Shown one piece after another: positions 1-10,136 of a stretch of DNA of 64,000 bases (position 1 is the first letter of the stretch; each line of letters starts with the position of its first letter). The DNA comes from JANYLB01 sp963837715 (GTDB lineage Bacteria > Actinomycetota > Acidimicrobiia > IMCC26256 > JANYLB01): assembly GCA_963837715.1 (NCBI GenBank), contig CAWIOF010000002.1, positions 1,426,001-1,490,000 of the forward strand, read 5' to 3'. The translations under genes and the position numbers were made by a program. The notes under the pieces were generated by a model. The model was not told where the DNA came from. It was given only the letters and a program-made list of their open reading frames with translations, and made no database searches.

Positions 1-190
1 CGAGATCGTCGAAGACGACGATGTCGAGCTCTTCTTCCTCGGCCTCGGCCTCAGCCTCGGCTCCTTCGGGGGTGGCGATGCCACCGACTTCCGCGTCACC
101 CACATCGGCTGCGGGCGTCTCGACCGGCGCGGGACCGGGGTCGGAGGCCTCGACGACAGGCGTCGGCTCCTTGACTTCTTGATCGGACAA
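1..190 (-). CDS. rpsA: Probable 30S ribosomal protein S1, N-terminal fragment
   Basis: Only the first 63 or so codons are present; the gene runs off the left edge. I place the start at TTG 190 (complement) because a GAGGAG ribosome binding site lies just upstream and the nearest ATG is in another frame. The visible product is rich in Glu, Ala and Pro and ends in ELDIVVFDDL. This fits an acidic leader before the first S1 repeat, but no S1 repeat is inside the window. The main support is position: in M. tuberculosis pdtaR, polA and rpsA are neighbours, and here the ANTAR gene, polA and this gene follow in the same direction. Another protein with an acidic N-terminus remains possible. Confidence 0.5.
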   Translation of the reverse strand, partial: MSDQEVKEPTPVVEASDPGPAPVETPAADVGDAEVGGIATPEGAEAEAEAEEEELDIVVFDDL

Positions 191-310
191 CAGGACTCCT
201 CGGGGAACAGGGACATTGCAGCTCACGAGCATCGGGCGCGCGAACGAGGCACCCGGTTCGGGCGCCGGGGACCAGGCTACAACGCGATCGACGGATTCGA
301 AAGACCCGGG

Positions 311-1055
311 TCAGGATCGACGGGCGATCGCGAGCAGCTCGGGGTGGTCGAGATCGGCCGCGCCGAGTCCATAGTCGCCCGGCGACACCGACGAGATCCC
401 GACGACCTCGAGGCTGGACCCCTCGAGCAGCAACCGGAGCTCGCGCGCCGTGAAGCACGTGGTCCACAGGTCGAACTCCCGCTCGTCGCCGGCTTCGTCG
501 CGAACCGTCGCCAGTTCGTGGAGCACACCGGTGCGGGCATCGAACTCCTCGGTGGCCTCCAGGAACCGCACCGCGAAGTACGACGAGAAGGCCGTGAGCG
601 CGAGCCGCCCGCCCGGCCGCAGCGCCACGGCGAGCCGCTCGACGATGCCGGCGTCGTCGTCGCCCCCCAGGAGGCCGAACCCGCCCTGGCAGAGGCAGAT
701 GACCGCATCGAAGGCACCATCGAAGGCGAGGTCCCGGATGTCGAGCACCGCGAACTGCGCCGGGAGCGCGGCAGCGTCGGCCTCGGCCGCGGCGAGCGCG
801 ACGAAGTCGGGCGAGAGGTCGATGCCGGTGACCTCCACCCCGCGCCGCGCGAGCTCCAGCGCGTGACGCCCCGGCCCGCAACCCGGCGTCGAGCACCCGC
901 ATCCCCGGCTCCAACCCGAGCTCGCGCACGAGAAATTCGACCTCCTGGACCGTTCCCTTCGTGAACGCATTCCGGAGGTATGCGGGCCCGAGGAACGCCG
1001 CGACCTCGTTGAACCACGCGCCGGAGGGGTTCGGTCGCCGGGACGGGTCGCTCAC
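311..1055 (-). CDS. Class I SAM-dependent methyltransferase (one frameshift)
   Basis: The start is GTG 1055, which overlaps the stop of the upstream acyltransferase gene (GTGA). The product has the Rossmann methyltransferase order: motif I LDAGCGPGRHALELA, the acidic residue of motif II in VTGIDLSPD, motif III around DAVICLCQGGFGLL, and a post-I segment LRPGGRLALTAF. About 248 residues in all. The frame breaks inside motif I near 882, where GGGTTGCGGG has one T too many; removing it joins both halves perfectly. The substrate cannot be read from sequence; ubiE/tam-like small-molecule methyltransferases are the nearest style. It is probably co-transcribed with the acyltransferase gene. Confidence 0.7.
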
Positions 1056-3008
1056 AGACCGCGCCAGGTGTGGAGCATCTCGGCCCGCACGGCAGCGAGC
1101 GTCGACGCCTGAGCGTCGGCCGCCGTCCGCTCGGCGCGGGCGATCCGGGCGATCTCCCCCGCGAGCCAGCCGCCCACGAGGTCGGAGCCCGCGGGCCCGT
1201 AGTGGAGCCCGTCGGGCCGGAGATCGGCGACCGGGCCGAGCCCCGACTGGTAGGAACCGTCGGGGCACACGAACGCGTCGAGGTCGACGATCGCGCACCG
1301 GGGTCTCGGCGCTGGGCGGCGACGTCGCGCAGGATCGCGTTGGCGGCGCGACGCGGTCGGCGAGGTCGGGACCGGCGATGGCACGGGGCGAGACGACACA
1401 CGCGATCGTGGTCCAGATCCTCACGACGCCGGTCGGGGTACCGACGGAGCAACTCCAAGGACCTGGCGTCCCGGAAGGCAGTCGAGACCGCTGCTCCATC
1501 ACATGGACCCCCGACGGGATCATGAGCACGATGTCGGGCTGGAATCTGGCCACCAGCTCGTCTGCCGAGACGCAGGGCTTCTCGAGACCGGCGATCGCGG
1601 CGGTCATCTCGGTCCACCCGCCGGCCTCGGCGACAGGGAGCTGCCGCTGCCCGTCGGGTCCGCACGCCTCGACCGCGCCGGAGACGACCTCGAGCCGGTG
1701 CGCGCCGGCTGCGTGTTGCAGACCCGGGGTGAGGGTCATCGCGACCGAGTCGCCCGTCACGAGCACGCGCGTCATGCCCGGCGTGCAGGTTTCGACGGGA
1801 CCTTCACCACGAGATCGGCAACCGGCTCCGCGCGGGCGAAGCGGACCCGCTCCCCGCCCGCGGTCGAGAAGACGAGTGCGACCGCCGCCGCGGTTGCGAA
1901 CGACGGGAACCGCGACGCGCCAGACGCGTGGCGTTCCCGCACCGCGACGCACGGGGCGCTCGATCAGCACGAAGGACCCGATGGCGATCACGAGGGTGAC
2001 CGCGACGCGCACACCGAGCAGCGGCCACCCGGAGAGACCGGTGCGCGGCGCGTCGAGCACGACGTAGACCGGCCAGTGCCAGAGGTACAGGCCGTACGAC
2101 ACGAGACCGAGGAGACACAGCGGCCGCCACGACAGCATGCGGGCGATCGGTCCCGGCTCCGGGTGCACCGCGGCTGCGATCACCGCCACGGCGGCGATCC
2201 CGCACACGAAGAGTCCACCGCGGTACAGCAGGGGTGCCTGGCCCTCGAGCCGGGTCCACGCGAGCACGAGTCCTCCGGCCGCGACGACCCCGCCGACCTC
2301 GAGCGCGACGCGACGCGCTCGCCCCGTCACCGGACCGCGCCACCGCAGCAGCGCCGCGAGCGCGGCGCCGAGCAGGATCCCGGCCGCGCGGGTATCGGTC
2401 CCGTAGTAGACCCGGGCCGACCTCGATGGATCGAAGAGCACGACCAGCGCGACTCCCGACGCCACCGCACCCAGCAGCGCGGTCACGAACACCGCCGACG
2501 CCACGGCACGCTTCCGCCACGCGAGGAGCCCGACGAACACGAGCGGCCAGACCAGGTAGAACTGCTCCTCGATCGCGAGCGACCAGGTGTGCTGGAGCGG
2601 CGACGGTCTCGAGAACAGCGACCAGTAGTCGTTGGCTGCCAGCACCGCGCGCCAGTTCGCCACGTACCCGACGGTGGCGAGCACATCGCCGCGGATCTGC
2701 GCCAACTCATCGGGTCGGGCGAACACCGCGGCATAGAGCGCGACGCCCACGAGCAGGCCCCCGAGCGCGGGAAGCAGGCGGCGGGCGCGGCGGGCCCAGA
2801 AGGCACCGAGGCGCACCCGGGGCTGGTGATGCGACGCGGCCTCGGCGAGGAGGAGCGACGTGATCAGGAACCCGGAGAGCACGAAGAAGAGGTCGACCCC
2901 GAGGTAGCCGCCGGTGAGATGGCCGCCGTGGAACAGGAGCACCGCGGCGACGGCCGCGCCGCGGAGCCCGTCGAGCGCGGCGATGTGTCGGAGCCCCCTC
3001 CCCCCCAC
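1052..3008 (-). pseudogene. Acyltransferase-3/SGNH (OafA-like) gene broken by at least six frameshifts
   Basis: The N-terminal part, from 3008 down to about 1935, is an intact acyltransferase-3 membrane domain. It starts HIAALDGLRGAAV, has the LFFVLSGFLIT segment, WSLAIEEQFYLVWPL and about ten hydrophobic helices, as in O-antigen or peptidoglycan O-acetylases. The C-terminal part is a periplasmic SGNH esterase-like domain with the GDSVAM serine block and a late DGLHYGPAG block holding the catalytic His. Reading must change frame near 1930, 1797, 1497, 1437, 1345 and 1305 to keep the protein. A paralogue at 5755-7772 has a single break, so this copy is either decaying or in a poor-quality patch of sequence. 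Acetylation or acylation of a cell-surface glycan is the inferred role. Confidence 0.75.
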
Positions 3009-3037
3009 TGTTCGATCCCCCCGGATCTCGCTCCGTT

Positions 3038-3068
3038 GCTACTTCGCTACTTCGCTACTTGCTACTTC
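3038..3068. repeat. Imperfect octamer tandem repeat GCTACTTC (four copies)
   Basis: Four consecutive GCTACTTC units, the third missing its last base, run across the end of polA so that the polA stop codon (3062-3064, complement) lies inside the array. The preceding CTCCGTTG resembles the CTCCGCTACTTC part of the intergenic repeats at 50.3 and 62.1 kb. No hairpin is evident. Confidence 0.8.
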
Positions 3069-5722
3069 GCTTCCGCCCAGTTCGGACCGAAGCCCGTGTC
3101 GACGGTGAGCGGGACCTTGAGCTCGGTCACACCCGACATCGTGTCGCGCACGAGCACCTCGACAGTGTCGCGCTCGGCGATCGGCACCTCGAGCACCAGT
3201 TCGTCGTGCACCGTGAGGATCATGCGCGATTCCAGCTTCTGGGCCCGCAACGCAGCATCGACGTCGATCATCGCGAGTTTGAAGATGTCGGCGGCCGAGC
3301 CCTGCACCGGCGCGTTCTGGGCCATCCGCTCCCCCATCTGACGGATGCGGAAGTTGTCGGACGCGAGTTCGGCGATCTGACGCCGACGCCCGAACAAGGT
3401 GGTGGTGTAGCCCCGGTCACGCGCCTCGCGCACCGTGCGATCCATGAAGTCGTGCACCGCGGGGAACGACTCGAAGTAGCTGTCGAGGATCTCGCGGGCC
3501 TGGTCGGTCGGGATGTCGAGCCGCTGGCCGAGCCCGTAGGCCTCCATCCCGTAGGCGAGCCCGTAGTTCACGACCTTGGCGAAGCGACGCTGGAACTCGT
3601 CGACGTCTTCCTCGGCGACGTCGAAGACGCCGGCCGCGGTGATCGTGTGCACGTCGGCGCCGCGGGCGAACGCGTCGATGAGCCCCGGGTCGTCGGCGAG
3701 GTGCGCGAGCACCCGCAACTCGATCTGGGAGTAGTCGGCGGTGAGGAGTCCGCAGCCGTCGTCGGCGATGAACGCCCGCCGCATCTCGCGACCCTCGGCC
3801 GTGCGCACCGGGATGTTCTGCAGGTTGGGTGACTCGCTCGAGATCCGCCCCGTGGTCGTGGCGACCTGGTTCAAGGTGGCGTGGATGCGGCCGTCGGCTC
3901 CGATGAGCGGCGGGAGGGCGTCGGCGTAGGTGTTGCGGAGCTTCTCGACCTCGCGGTACCGGAGCAGGTCGGCGACCATCGGATGGTCGTCGGCGAGCTT
4001 CTGCAACGAGTCGGCGTCGGTCGAGGGGCCGGTCTTCGTGCGCTTCACCGGCGTGAGCCCCAGCTTCTCGAACAGGATCCGCCGGAGCTGCGGAGTGGAG
4101 TTGACGTTGAACTCCTCACCCGCTGCCGCGTGGATCTTGCCCACCAGCACCTCGCACTGCTGCGCGAGGTCGTGGCGCATCTCGTCGAGGAACTCCCGGT
4201 CGATGCGGATCCCGGTCGATTCCATCTCCTCGAGCACACGTACGAGCGGACGCTCGATCCGCTCGTACAACGAGTCGAGCTCGCGGGCCCGCAGGGCCTC
4301 CTCGAGGAACAGGCCGAGGGCGAGCACCGCGTGGGCCCGCCGGCCGGTCTCCTCGATCGAGGTGTCGCCGTCGAGATCGAGCGTCCCCTCCTCGGCGTCG
4401 GGCGAACGCACCTCGAGGCCGAGGTGGCGCGCGACGAGATCGTCGAGGAGGTACTTCCCTTCGCCCGGGTCGAGGAGGTACGCCATCACGACGGTGTCGA
4501 GGTCGAGCGACCACACCCCGACCGGGTCGAGTCCGTGCATGAGCTCCTTGGCCCGGTGCGCGACCAGCGGCGGACCGTCGACGGCGAGCAGCCGCGTGAG
4601 GGCGGCCACGACCGTGTCGTCGGTGAGCACGTCGCCCGCGACGTAGGACGCGACGCCGTCGGACGCGGCCACCCCGAGGCCCACGATGTCGGAGCGGCCG
4701 GGGATCCCGGCCCAGCGGGCTTCGAGCGCGAATCGCGTGCCGGTGGTCCCGATGGTGTCGAACAGGGAGACCGCCGCCGCGGGCATCCGGAGGTGGGCCA
4801 CCTCGACGTCGACCGCTTCGGAGTCGGGCTCGGGCTCCCCCATCGCACTGCTGCCGACCGCTTCGAGCAGGCGCGGGTACAGCGTGCGGAACTCGAGCTG
4901 GGTGAAGAGGGTCTTCACCTCTTCCCGGTCGAACGCCGTCGGCACGAGGTCGTCGGGGTCGAGGGAGATCTCGCAGTCGAGCCGGAGCCGCATCATCTCC
5001 CGGTTCTGGAACACCCGCTCGCGCATCTCACCGAGGTTCGTGCGCTGCTTCGGCGGCAGGTCGTCGAGGTGCTCGAAGATGCCTTCGAGGTCGTCGTAGG
5101 TGTTGATGAGCTTCGCGGCGGTCTTCTCGCCGATGCCGGGAACGCCGGGGAGGTTGTCGCTCGTGTCGCCGCGCATCGCCGCGTAGTCGGGGTACTGCGC
5201 CGGCGTGACACCGGTGCGTTCCTTGATCCCGGCTTCGTCGTAGAGCGCGTAGTCGGACACGCCGCGCTTGTTGTAGAGGACCTTGAGGTGCGGGTCCTGC
5301 ACGAGTTGGTACGAGTCGCGGTCTCCCGTGACGACGATCGTGTCGATCCCCTTCGCCGCGGCGCGGGTCGCGAGGGTGCCGATCACGTCGTCGGCCTCCA
5401 CGCCTTCGAGCTCGACGGTCGGGATCTGCAGCGCCTCGAGCACCTGGCGGATCAACGGGAGCTGCGAGCGGAACAGGTCGGGCGTCTCCTTGCGGTTCGC
5501 CTTGTAGTCGACGTCCATGTCGTTGCGGAAGGTGCGGGCCGGGGTGTCGAACGCCACCGCGACGTAGTCGGGTTGTTCGTCGCCGAGGACCTTCACGAGC
5601 ATCGCGGTGAAGCCGTAGACGGCGTTCGTGACCATTCCCGAAGACGTCGCGAGGTCGGTAGGCAGCGCGTAGAACGCGCGATAGGCGAGGGAGTGACCGT
5701 CGAGGAGGAGCAGCTTCGGCAC
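3062..5722 (-). CDS. polA: DNA polymerase I
   Basis: 886 residues, full family length, start GTG 5722. The N-terminal 290 residues are a 5'-3' exonuclease/FEN domain (LLLDGHSLAYRAFYALP, VTGDRDSYQLV, GVPGIGEKTAAKL). The C-terminal half is a family A polymerase with motif A LTADYSQIELRVLAHL, motif B KVVNYGLAYGM and motif C LTVHDELVLEVP. The middle 3'-5' exonuclease domain keeps its fold but lacks the metal-binding acidic residues (FALEARWAG where E. coli has a DxE pair), so proofreading is probably lost, as in mycobacterial and Thermus PolA. It acts in Okazaki fragment processing and repair synthesis. A TACTGT -10 lies six bases before the start, suggesting a leaderless mRNA. Confidence 0.97.
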   Translation of the reverse strand: MPKLLLLDGHSLAYRAFYALPTDLATSSGMVTNAVYGFTAMLVKVLGDEQPDYVAVAFDTPARTFRNDMDVDYKANRKETPDLFRSQLPLIRQVLEALQIPTVELEGVEADDVIGTLATRAAAKGIDTIVVTGDRDSYQLVQDPHLKVLYNKRGVSDYALYDEAGIKERTGVTPAQYPDYAAMRGDTSDNLPGVPGIGEKTAAKLINTYDDLEGIFEHLDDLPPKQRTNLGEMRERVFQNREMMRLRLDCEISLDPDDLVPTAFDREEVKTLFTQLEFRTLYPRLLEAVGSSAMGEPEPDSEAVDVEVAHLRMPAAAVSLFDTIGTTGTRFALEARWAGIPGRSDIVGLGVAASDGVASYVAGDVLTDDTVVAALTRLLAVDGPPLVAHRAKELMHGLDPVGVWSLDLDTVVMAYLLDPGEGKYLLDDLVARHLGLEVRSPDAEEGTLDLDGDTSIEETGRRAHAVLALGLFLEEALRARELDSLYERIERPLVRVLEEMESTGIRIDREFLDEMRHDLAQQCEVLVGKIHAAAGEEFNVNSTPQLRRILFEKLGLTPVKRTKTGPSTDADSLQKLADDHPMVADLLRYREVEKLRNTYADALPPLIGADGRIHATLNQVATTTGRISSESPNLQNIPVRTAEGREMRRAFIADDGCGLLTADYSQIELRVLAHLADDPGLIDAFARGADVHTITAAGVFDVAEEDVDEFQRRFAKVVNYGLAYGMEAYGLGQRLDIPTDQAREILDSYFESFPAVHDFMDRTVREARDRGYTTTLFGRRRQIAELASDNFRIRQMGERMAQNAPVQGSAADIFKLAMIDVDAALRAQKLESRMILTVHDELVLEVPIAERDTVEVLVRDTMSGVTELKVPLTVDTGFGPNWAEAK

Positions 5723-5728
5723 ACCGCC

Positions 5729-5734
5729 ACAGTA
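5729..5734 (-). promoter_or_regulatory. -10 element of polA (leaderless)
   Basis: TACTGT on the complement, six bases before the GTG start of polA; transcription should begin at or next to the start codon. Confidence 0.55.
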
Positions 5735-5754
5735 CGCGCCGACCCCGAACTGCG

Positions 5755-7772
5755 TCAGCGGGCAAGCAGCGCGTCGACGATGCGAGGACCGGCCCAGCGG
5801 GCACCTTCAGGACCGAAGTGGCTGCCGTCCGATGGGCGGAGCCGGACCCCGTCGACCGTCTCCGGGCACGGGTCGCCCGTCGGACACAGCATCGTGGCCA
5901 GGTCGATCACCGACACCGACTCGGGATGGCGGGCCGCGAGGGTGCGGAAGAGCGCATTGAGGTGGGGTGGGCGTTGCCGGTGGGTGGCGGGGGCGTCGCC
6001 CCGATCGCTGTGGGCCCCGGGGGCAACGGTGAGCAGGACCAACCGGGCACCGCCCGCGGTGAGGCGCGCCCGGGCTGCGTCGAGTTGCTGCAGGAGCATG
6101 GCGTCGCCCTCCGGCGTGCCGAACCGGTACACCTGACCGTCGACCACGCGGTCGTTGATCTCCCAGAGTCCGAGCCACAGCACGACCTCGGGCTGTGCCG
6201 CGCGACGGCGCCGGCCTGGGCCGACGCGATCCCGTCGCAGCCCGCGCTCCAGTCGATGGGCACGCCGTTCTCGTCGGCCACCATGCCGCCGACCGTCGAG
6301 CAACCCGGCACGACCGTGGCCGAGAAGGAGATCCCCTGGTCCTCGACCGCGGGCTGGAGCCCGCCGACGAGCGACGCGGCGACCGAGTCGCCGACCAACA
6401 GGATCCTCGTCGGTCTTGCCGCGGGCGCCGGGGCGGGGGCGGTGGGGGGCGGCGCCGCGGCCGTCGGGTCGGGCGCCGGTGCAGGTGGCGCGGTCGCCGG
6501 CGCCGTCGGGATCGCGGGTGGGACCGTCGTGGTCGACGACCTGCTCACCTGCTTGCCCTCGACGTCGATCACCGTGCCCGGCGCGACCGTTGCGTAGGCG
6601 GGTGGCGTCACTCCGCCCATGGTTGCCGCGACCAGGAACCCGACCGCCGTGGCGATGCCGAGCGGCGCCGCGACCCGCGCCGGCCATCCCCGCAGGACCC
6701 CCCGGCGGATCGGCTGTTCGACGAGCACGTACGAGACGCCGGCCGCCGCAAGGGTCACGGCAACGATCACCGCGTCGAGCGCGAGGCCGTCGACCCCGGT
6801 CCGGTCGGGGGTGAGCCAGATCTGAACCGGCCAGTGCCACAGGTAGACGCCGTAGGAGATCGCGCCGAGCGCCACCAGCGGACGAACGGAGAGCGCCGAT
6901 CGCACCGGCGACCGGCCGGGAACGACCGTCCCGACGATGACACCCGCGACCGCCATCGCGAAGAGCAGCGACCCACCGCGGTAGAACCACGCGGCGCGAT
7001 CGTCGAGCAGCGCCGCCATCCCGACCACCACGACGAGTCCGGTGCCTCCGAGCATCGTCGCCGCACGCCGCGACGCGACGGGAGCCGCACGGTTCCAGGT
7101 GAGCACCGCGAGCAACGCACCCACGAGGAGCACGTGGACCCGCGTGTCGGTGCCGAAGTACGCACGCGAGGGATCGCCGTCCTGATACAGCATCGCCATC
7201 AGCGCGACCGATGCCACGATGCCGACAGCGCAGACCCCAGCGAGGACGCGCCGCGCGTGACGGGCGCGCAGACAGGCGACGACCACGAGGGGCCACACCA
7301 GGTAGAACTGCTCCTCGATCGCGAGCGACCAGAGGTGTCGGAACGGCGACGGTGTCGTGATGAGATCGAAGTACGACTGCCCGGTCACCACGAAGCGCCA
7401 GTTCGCGACGTAGAAGATGCTCGCGATCCCGTCGCCCCGGAGCCGGTCGAGATCTTCCGCCGGCGCGGAGACGATCGCGTACACCGCGACGGCGCCGACC
7501 ACGAGGAAGAGCGCCGGGAGCAGGCGGCGGGCCCTGCGGGCCCAGAACCCGACCAGGGAGATCGCCCGCCGGTCGTGCCACTCCGCGATCAGCAGCCGGG
7601 TGATGAGGTAGCCCGAGAGCACGAAGAACGCGTCGACGCCCAGGAACCCGCCGGGGACCGCGCTCGGCTCGAGATGGAACGCGACGACAGCTGCGACCGC
7701 GAGGGCACGTAGTCCGTCGAGTCCCGGCTGGTACCGCAGCCGCGCGGGTCCGTCCACGCCGCATTCCCCCAC
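5755..7772 (-). CDS. Acyltransferase-3/SGNH membrane O-acyltransferase (one frameshift)
   Basis: Start GTG 7772 (VGECGVDG..), with an alternative GTG five codons in. Residues 1-370 are an acyltransferase-3 domain: LDGLRALAVAAVVAFH with the catalytic His, DAFFVLSGYLITRLL, then about ten membrane helices. A Pro/Ala/Thr-rich periplasmic linker follows, then an SGNH domain with LLVGDSVAASL (Ser block) and DGSHFGPEGARW (Asp/His block). The frame breaks near 6204: after GAVAR one G is missing from GCGCGG(G)CACAG, and the C-terminus continues as AQPEVVLWLGLWE to the stop at 5755. The likely role is O-acylation of a surface polysaccharide. It is paralogous to the broken gene at 1052-3008, with polA between them. 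Confidence 0.85.
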
Positions 7773-7828
7773 TCAGGCCGGGCCACCGCCCGGTCGAGCT
7801 TCCAGGGTACCGACGGTGGCCCGCGGGT

Positions 7829-8407
7829 CTATGGGGCGAGCGACCCGTCGACCACCATCTGGGCGACCACCTCGACCTTGGTCCGCCGGTTCATGGCCTC
7901 CTGGCGCAGGAAGCTGAACGCGTCGTCTTCGGAGAGGTCGTGCTGGTCCCGCAGGATCCCCTTCGCCCGGTCCATGACCTTGCGCCCCTCGAGGCGGTCC
8001 TTCAGGTCGCCGACGTCTCGCGCGAGGTCCTCGAGCTCCTTGTGGCGGCCGAGGGCGACCTCGATCGCCGGGATCAGGTCGCTCTTCTGGAAGGGCTTCA
8101 CGATGTAGCCGATGGCTCCGGCATCGCGGGCCTGCTCGACGAGGTCGCGCTGGGAGAAGGCAGTGAGGATGAGGACCGCCGCCAGGCGCTCGCCGACGAT
8201 GTGGCGCGCCGCGGTCAGGCCGTCGAGGCCGGGCATCTTGATGTCGAGGATGGCGAGATCCGGCCTCAGGTCCCGCACGAGCTCGACGGCTTCGTCGCCC
8301 CGGCCCGTCTCGCCGACGACCTCGTAGCCCTCCTCTTCGAGGAGCTCCTTGAGGTCGAGACGGATGATGGCTTCGTCTTCGGCGATCACGACTCGGGCTT
8401 GCGACAC
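7829..8407 (-). CDS. pdtaR: ANTAR-domain response regulator (PdtaR-like)
   Basis: 192 residues, start GTG 8407. An N-terminal receiver domain carries the acidic pocket (AEDEAI), the phospho-acceptor Asp in LAILDIKMPGLDG, the Thr in LILTAFS and the Lys in YIVKPFQ. A coiled linker follows, then a C-terminal ANTAR domain (VMDRAKGILRDQHDLSEDDAFSFL split by the expected helices) that binds paired RNA hexaloops. In M. tuberculosis PdtaR (Rv1626) is phosphorylated by PdtaS and antiterminates transcripts; it also lies close to polA and rpsA. No sensor kinase gene of the PdtaS type is in this window. The coiled-coil gene upstream is a likely operon partner. Confidence 0.9.
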   Translation of the reverse strand: MSQARVVIAEDEAIIRLDLKELLEEEGYEVVGETGRGDEAVELVRDLRPDLAILDIKMPGLDGLTAARHIVGERLAAVLILTAFSQRDLVEQARDAGAIGYIVKPFQKSDLIPAIEVALGRHKELEDLARDVGDLKDRLEGRKVMDRAKGILRDQHDLSEDDAFSFLRQEAMNRRTKVEVVAQMVVDGSLAP

Positions 8408-8462
8408 AGCGGCTCCGTACCGGATGGACGTGCAGGCGGACAGCGGGGGGATCGTGCGGGAC

Positions 8463-8762
8463 TCAGTGCGTGGGCAACTCGGCCGCCATCCGGTCGAGGA
8501 GGGCGTCCTGCTCCCGCACGAGCGCCTCGATGGCCCGGCGCAGGACGTCGCGCTGGCGCCGCAACGCGTCGGCGTGCCGACCGGCCTCCCGCGCCTCGAC
8601 GTCGGCGAGGGGGGTCTCCGACACGAGCGCGCGGAGTCGGGCCTCCTCGGCGGCTTCCTCGAGGAACACCAACTGCTCGTCGGTGACCGCGAGCTCGGCT
8701 CGCAACTTCTTGAGCCGCTCGCTCGCATCCACGAGGCGGCGGCGGAGAATCGACTCGCTCAC
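8463..8762 (-). CDS. Small coiled-coil protein of unknown function
   Basis: 99 residues from GTG 8762. Almost the whole protein is charged, heptad-rich helix (LRRRLVDASERLKKLRAE, later RRQRDVLRRAIEALVRE), with no signal peptide or membrane segment, so it is probably a soluble two-helix coiled coil. A TAGAAT hexamer seven bases before the start indicates a leaderless mRNA. It lies 55 bases upstream of the ANTAR regulator on the same strand, with no obvious promoter between them, so the two may be co-transcribed. No family recognised. Confidence 0.8.
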   Translation of the reverse strand: MSESILRRRLVDASERLKKLRAELAVTDEQLVFLEEAAEEARLRALVSETPLADVEAREAGRHADALRRQRDVLRRAIEALVREQDALLDRMAAELPTH

Positions 8763-8769
8763 AGCGGGG

Positions 8770-8775
8770 ATTCTA
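8770..8775 (-). promoter_or_regulatory. -10 element of the coiled-coil/ANTAR unit
   Basis: TAGAAT on the complement, seven bases before GTG 8762; close to the bacterial consensus. Confidence 0.6.
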
Positions 8776-8807
8776 CGGGTTCGGCGGCCCGCCGCGCCCC
8801 GTTTGGG

Positions 8808-8813
8808 TACCGT
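8808..8813 (+). promoter_or_regulatory. -10 element of the acyl-CoA dehydrogenase gene (leaderless)
   Basis: TACCGT, six bases before ATG 8820; no ribosome binding site fits between them. Confidence 0.6.
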
Positions 8814-8819
8814 GCCGGG

Positions 8820-9986
8820 ATGGGAGCGACCCACCGGCACCCCGTCTTCACACCCGAGCACGACGAACTGCGGGCGTCGATCCGCCGCTTCGTCGACAAG
8901 GAGCTCCGACCCCACGTCGACGAGTGGGAAGACGCCGGCTACTTCCCCGACGACGTGTTCCGACGGTGCGGTGAGCTGGGATTCCTGGGTCTCCACTACG
9001 ACGAACGCTGGGGTGGTGCCGGCGGGGATCTCGCCAGCGGCCTCGTCTTCATGGAGGAGCTGGGGCACTGCGGCTGCGGGGCCATCCCGATGGCGGTCGG
9101 GGTCCAGACCCACATGAGCACGCCCGCGCTCGCCGAGTTCGGCTCCGACGAGCTCCGGGAGCGCTACCTCCGGCCGGCCATCGCCGGCGACAAGATCGGC
9201 GCGATCGCGATCACCGAGCCCGATGCCGGGTCCGACGTCGCCGGGGTGACCACACGGGGCGAGCGCGACGGCGACACCTGGGTGATCAACGGCCGCAAGC
9301 TCTACATCACGAACGGGGTGCGAGCCGACTTCCTCACCCTGGTCGTGCAGACCGAACCCGGATCTCGCCACCGCGGGGTCTCGCTGTTCATCGTCGACAC
9401 CGATCTCCCCGGCGTCTCGGTCTCCCGCAGTCTCCGCAAGCTCGGCATGCGTGGGAGCGACACGGTGGAGCTCGCGCTCGACGACGTGCCGGTCCCCCAC
9501 GCCAACCTCATCGGCGGCACGACCGGCGAAGGCTTCGCGCAACTGATGTGGCAACTCCAGTACGAACGGCTCTCCGGCGCGGCGGCGGGCATCGGCCAGG
9601 CCGACGAGATCCTCGAGGAGACGATCCGGTACGCGCGCGAGCGACGCACGTTCGGCAAGGCCCTCGGCGACCACCAGGTGATCGCCCACAAGCTCGCCGA
9701 CGCCGCCACCGAGATCGAAGCCGCGCGTGCGTTGCTGTACGACACCGTGTGGCAGATCCAGGAGGGCGACTACCCCGTCGCCCAGATCTCGATGGCGAAG
9801 AAGTTCGTCGCCCAGGTGCAGAACCGCGTCGCCGACTCGTGCCTGCAGGTCCACGGCGGCTTCGGCTACATGCACGAAGCCCCGGTGAGCCGGGCGTGGC
9901 GCGACGCGCGCCTGCAGCGCATCGGTGCCGGCACCGACGAGATCATGAACGAGGTCATCGCGAAGCGCCTCGGCATCTCGGGGTAG
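8820..9986 (+). CDS. Acyl-CoA dehydrogenase
   Basis: 388 residues, the normal length of the family. It shows the N-terminal helical domain, the FAD/substrate segment ITEPDAGSDVAGVTTRGERD, the middle beta domain, and the C-terminal helices with RRTFGKALGDHQ and the closing GAGTDEIMNEVIAKRLG. The usual Glu before GT in that last motif is Ala here. The catalytic base is more likely the Glu of QYERL, as in isovaleryl-CoA and long-chain dehydrogenases, so a branched or long acyl-CoA substrate is suggested. It would pass electrons from acyl-CoA to ETF. The gene stands alone; the next gene is convergent. Confidence 0.92.
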   Translation: MGATHRHPVFTPEHDELRASIRRFVDKELRPHVDEWEDAGYFPDDVFRRCGELGFLGLHYDERWGGAGGDLASGLVFMEELGHCGCGAIPMAVGVQTHMSTPALAEFGSDELRERYLRPAIAGDKIGAIAITEPDAGSDVAGVTTRGERDGDTWVINGRKLYITNGVRADFLTLVVQTEPGSRHRGVSLFIVDTDLPGVSVSRSLRKLGMRGSDTVELALDDVPVPHANLIGGTTGEGFAQLMWQLQYERLSGAAAGIGQADEILEETIRYARERRTFGKALGDHQVIAHKLADAATEIEAARALLYDTVWQIQEGDYPVAQISMAKKFVAQVQNRVADSCLQVHGGFGYMHEAPVSRAWRDARLQRIGAGTDEIMNEVIAKRLGISG

Positions 9987-10070
9987 CGCCCGACGAGCCC
10001 CCAAGGTGGCGCACGCCATGTCGCTCGAAACGGGGGTGAGCGACCCGTTGACCCGGCTCCTGTTCGTGAA

Positions 10071-10085
10071 CGGCCCCATGGGCCG
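10071..10085. terminator. Perfect hairpin between convergent genes
   Basis: CGGCCC-CAT-GGGCCG, a six-base-pair stem with a three-base loop, lies in the 150-base space between the acyl-CoA dehydrogenase (+) and methyltransferase (-) genes. There is no T tract on either side, so termination activity is inferred from position. Confidence 0.4.
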
Positions 10086-10136
10086 GGCGCGGGCGGGGGC
10101 TACGGAACCTCACCAGCCGAACCGTCGAGCGGAGCG

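Noticed and set aside
1503..6136. Long open frames on the + strand across the acyltransferases and polA
   Set aside because: They are opposite-strand shadows of GC-rich genes: repetitive Arg/Asp/Glu/His-rich text with no family motif, while the minus strand carries clear PolA and acyltransferase signatures.
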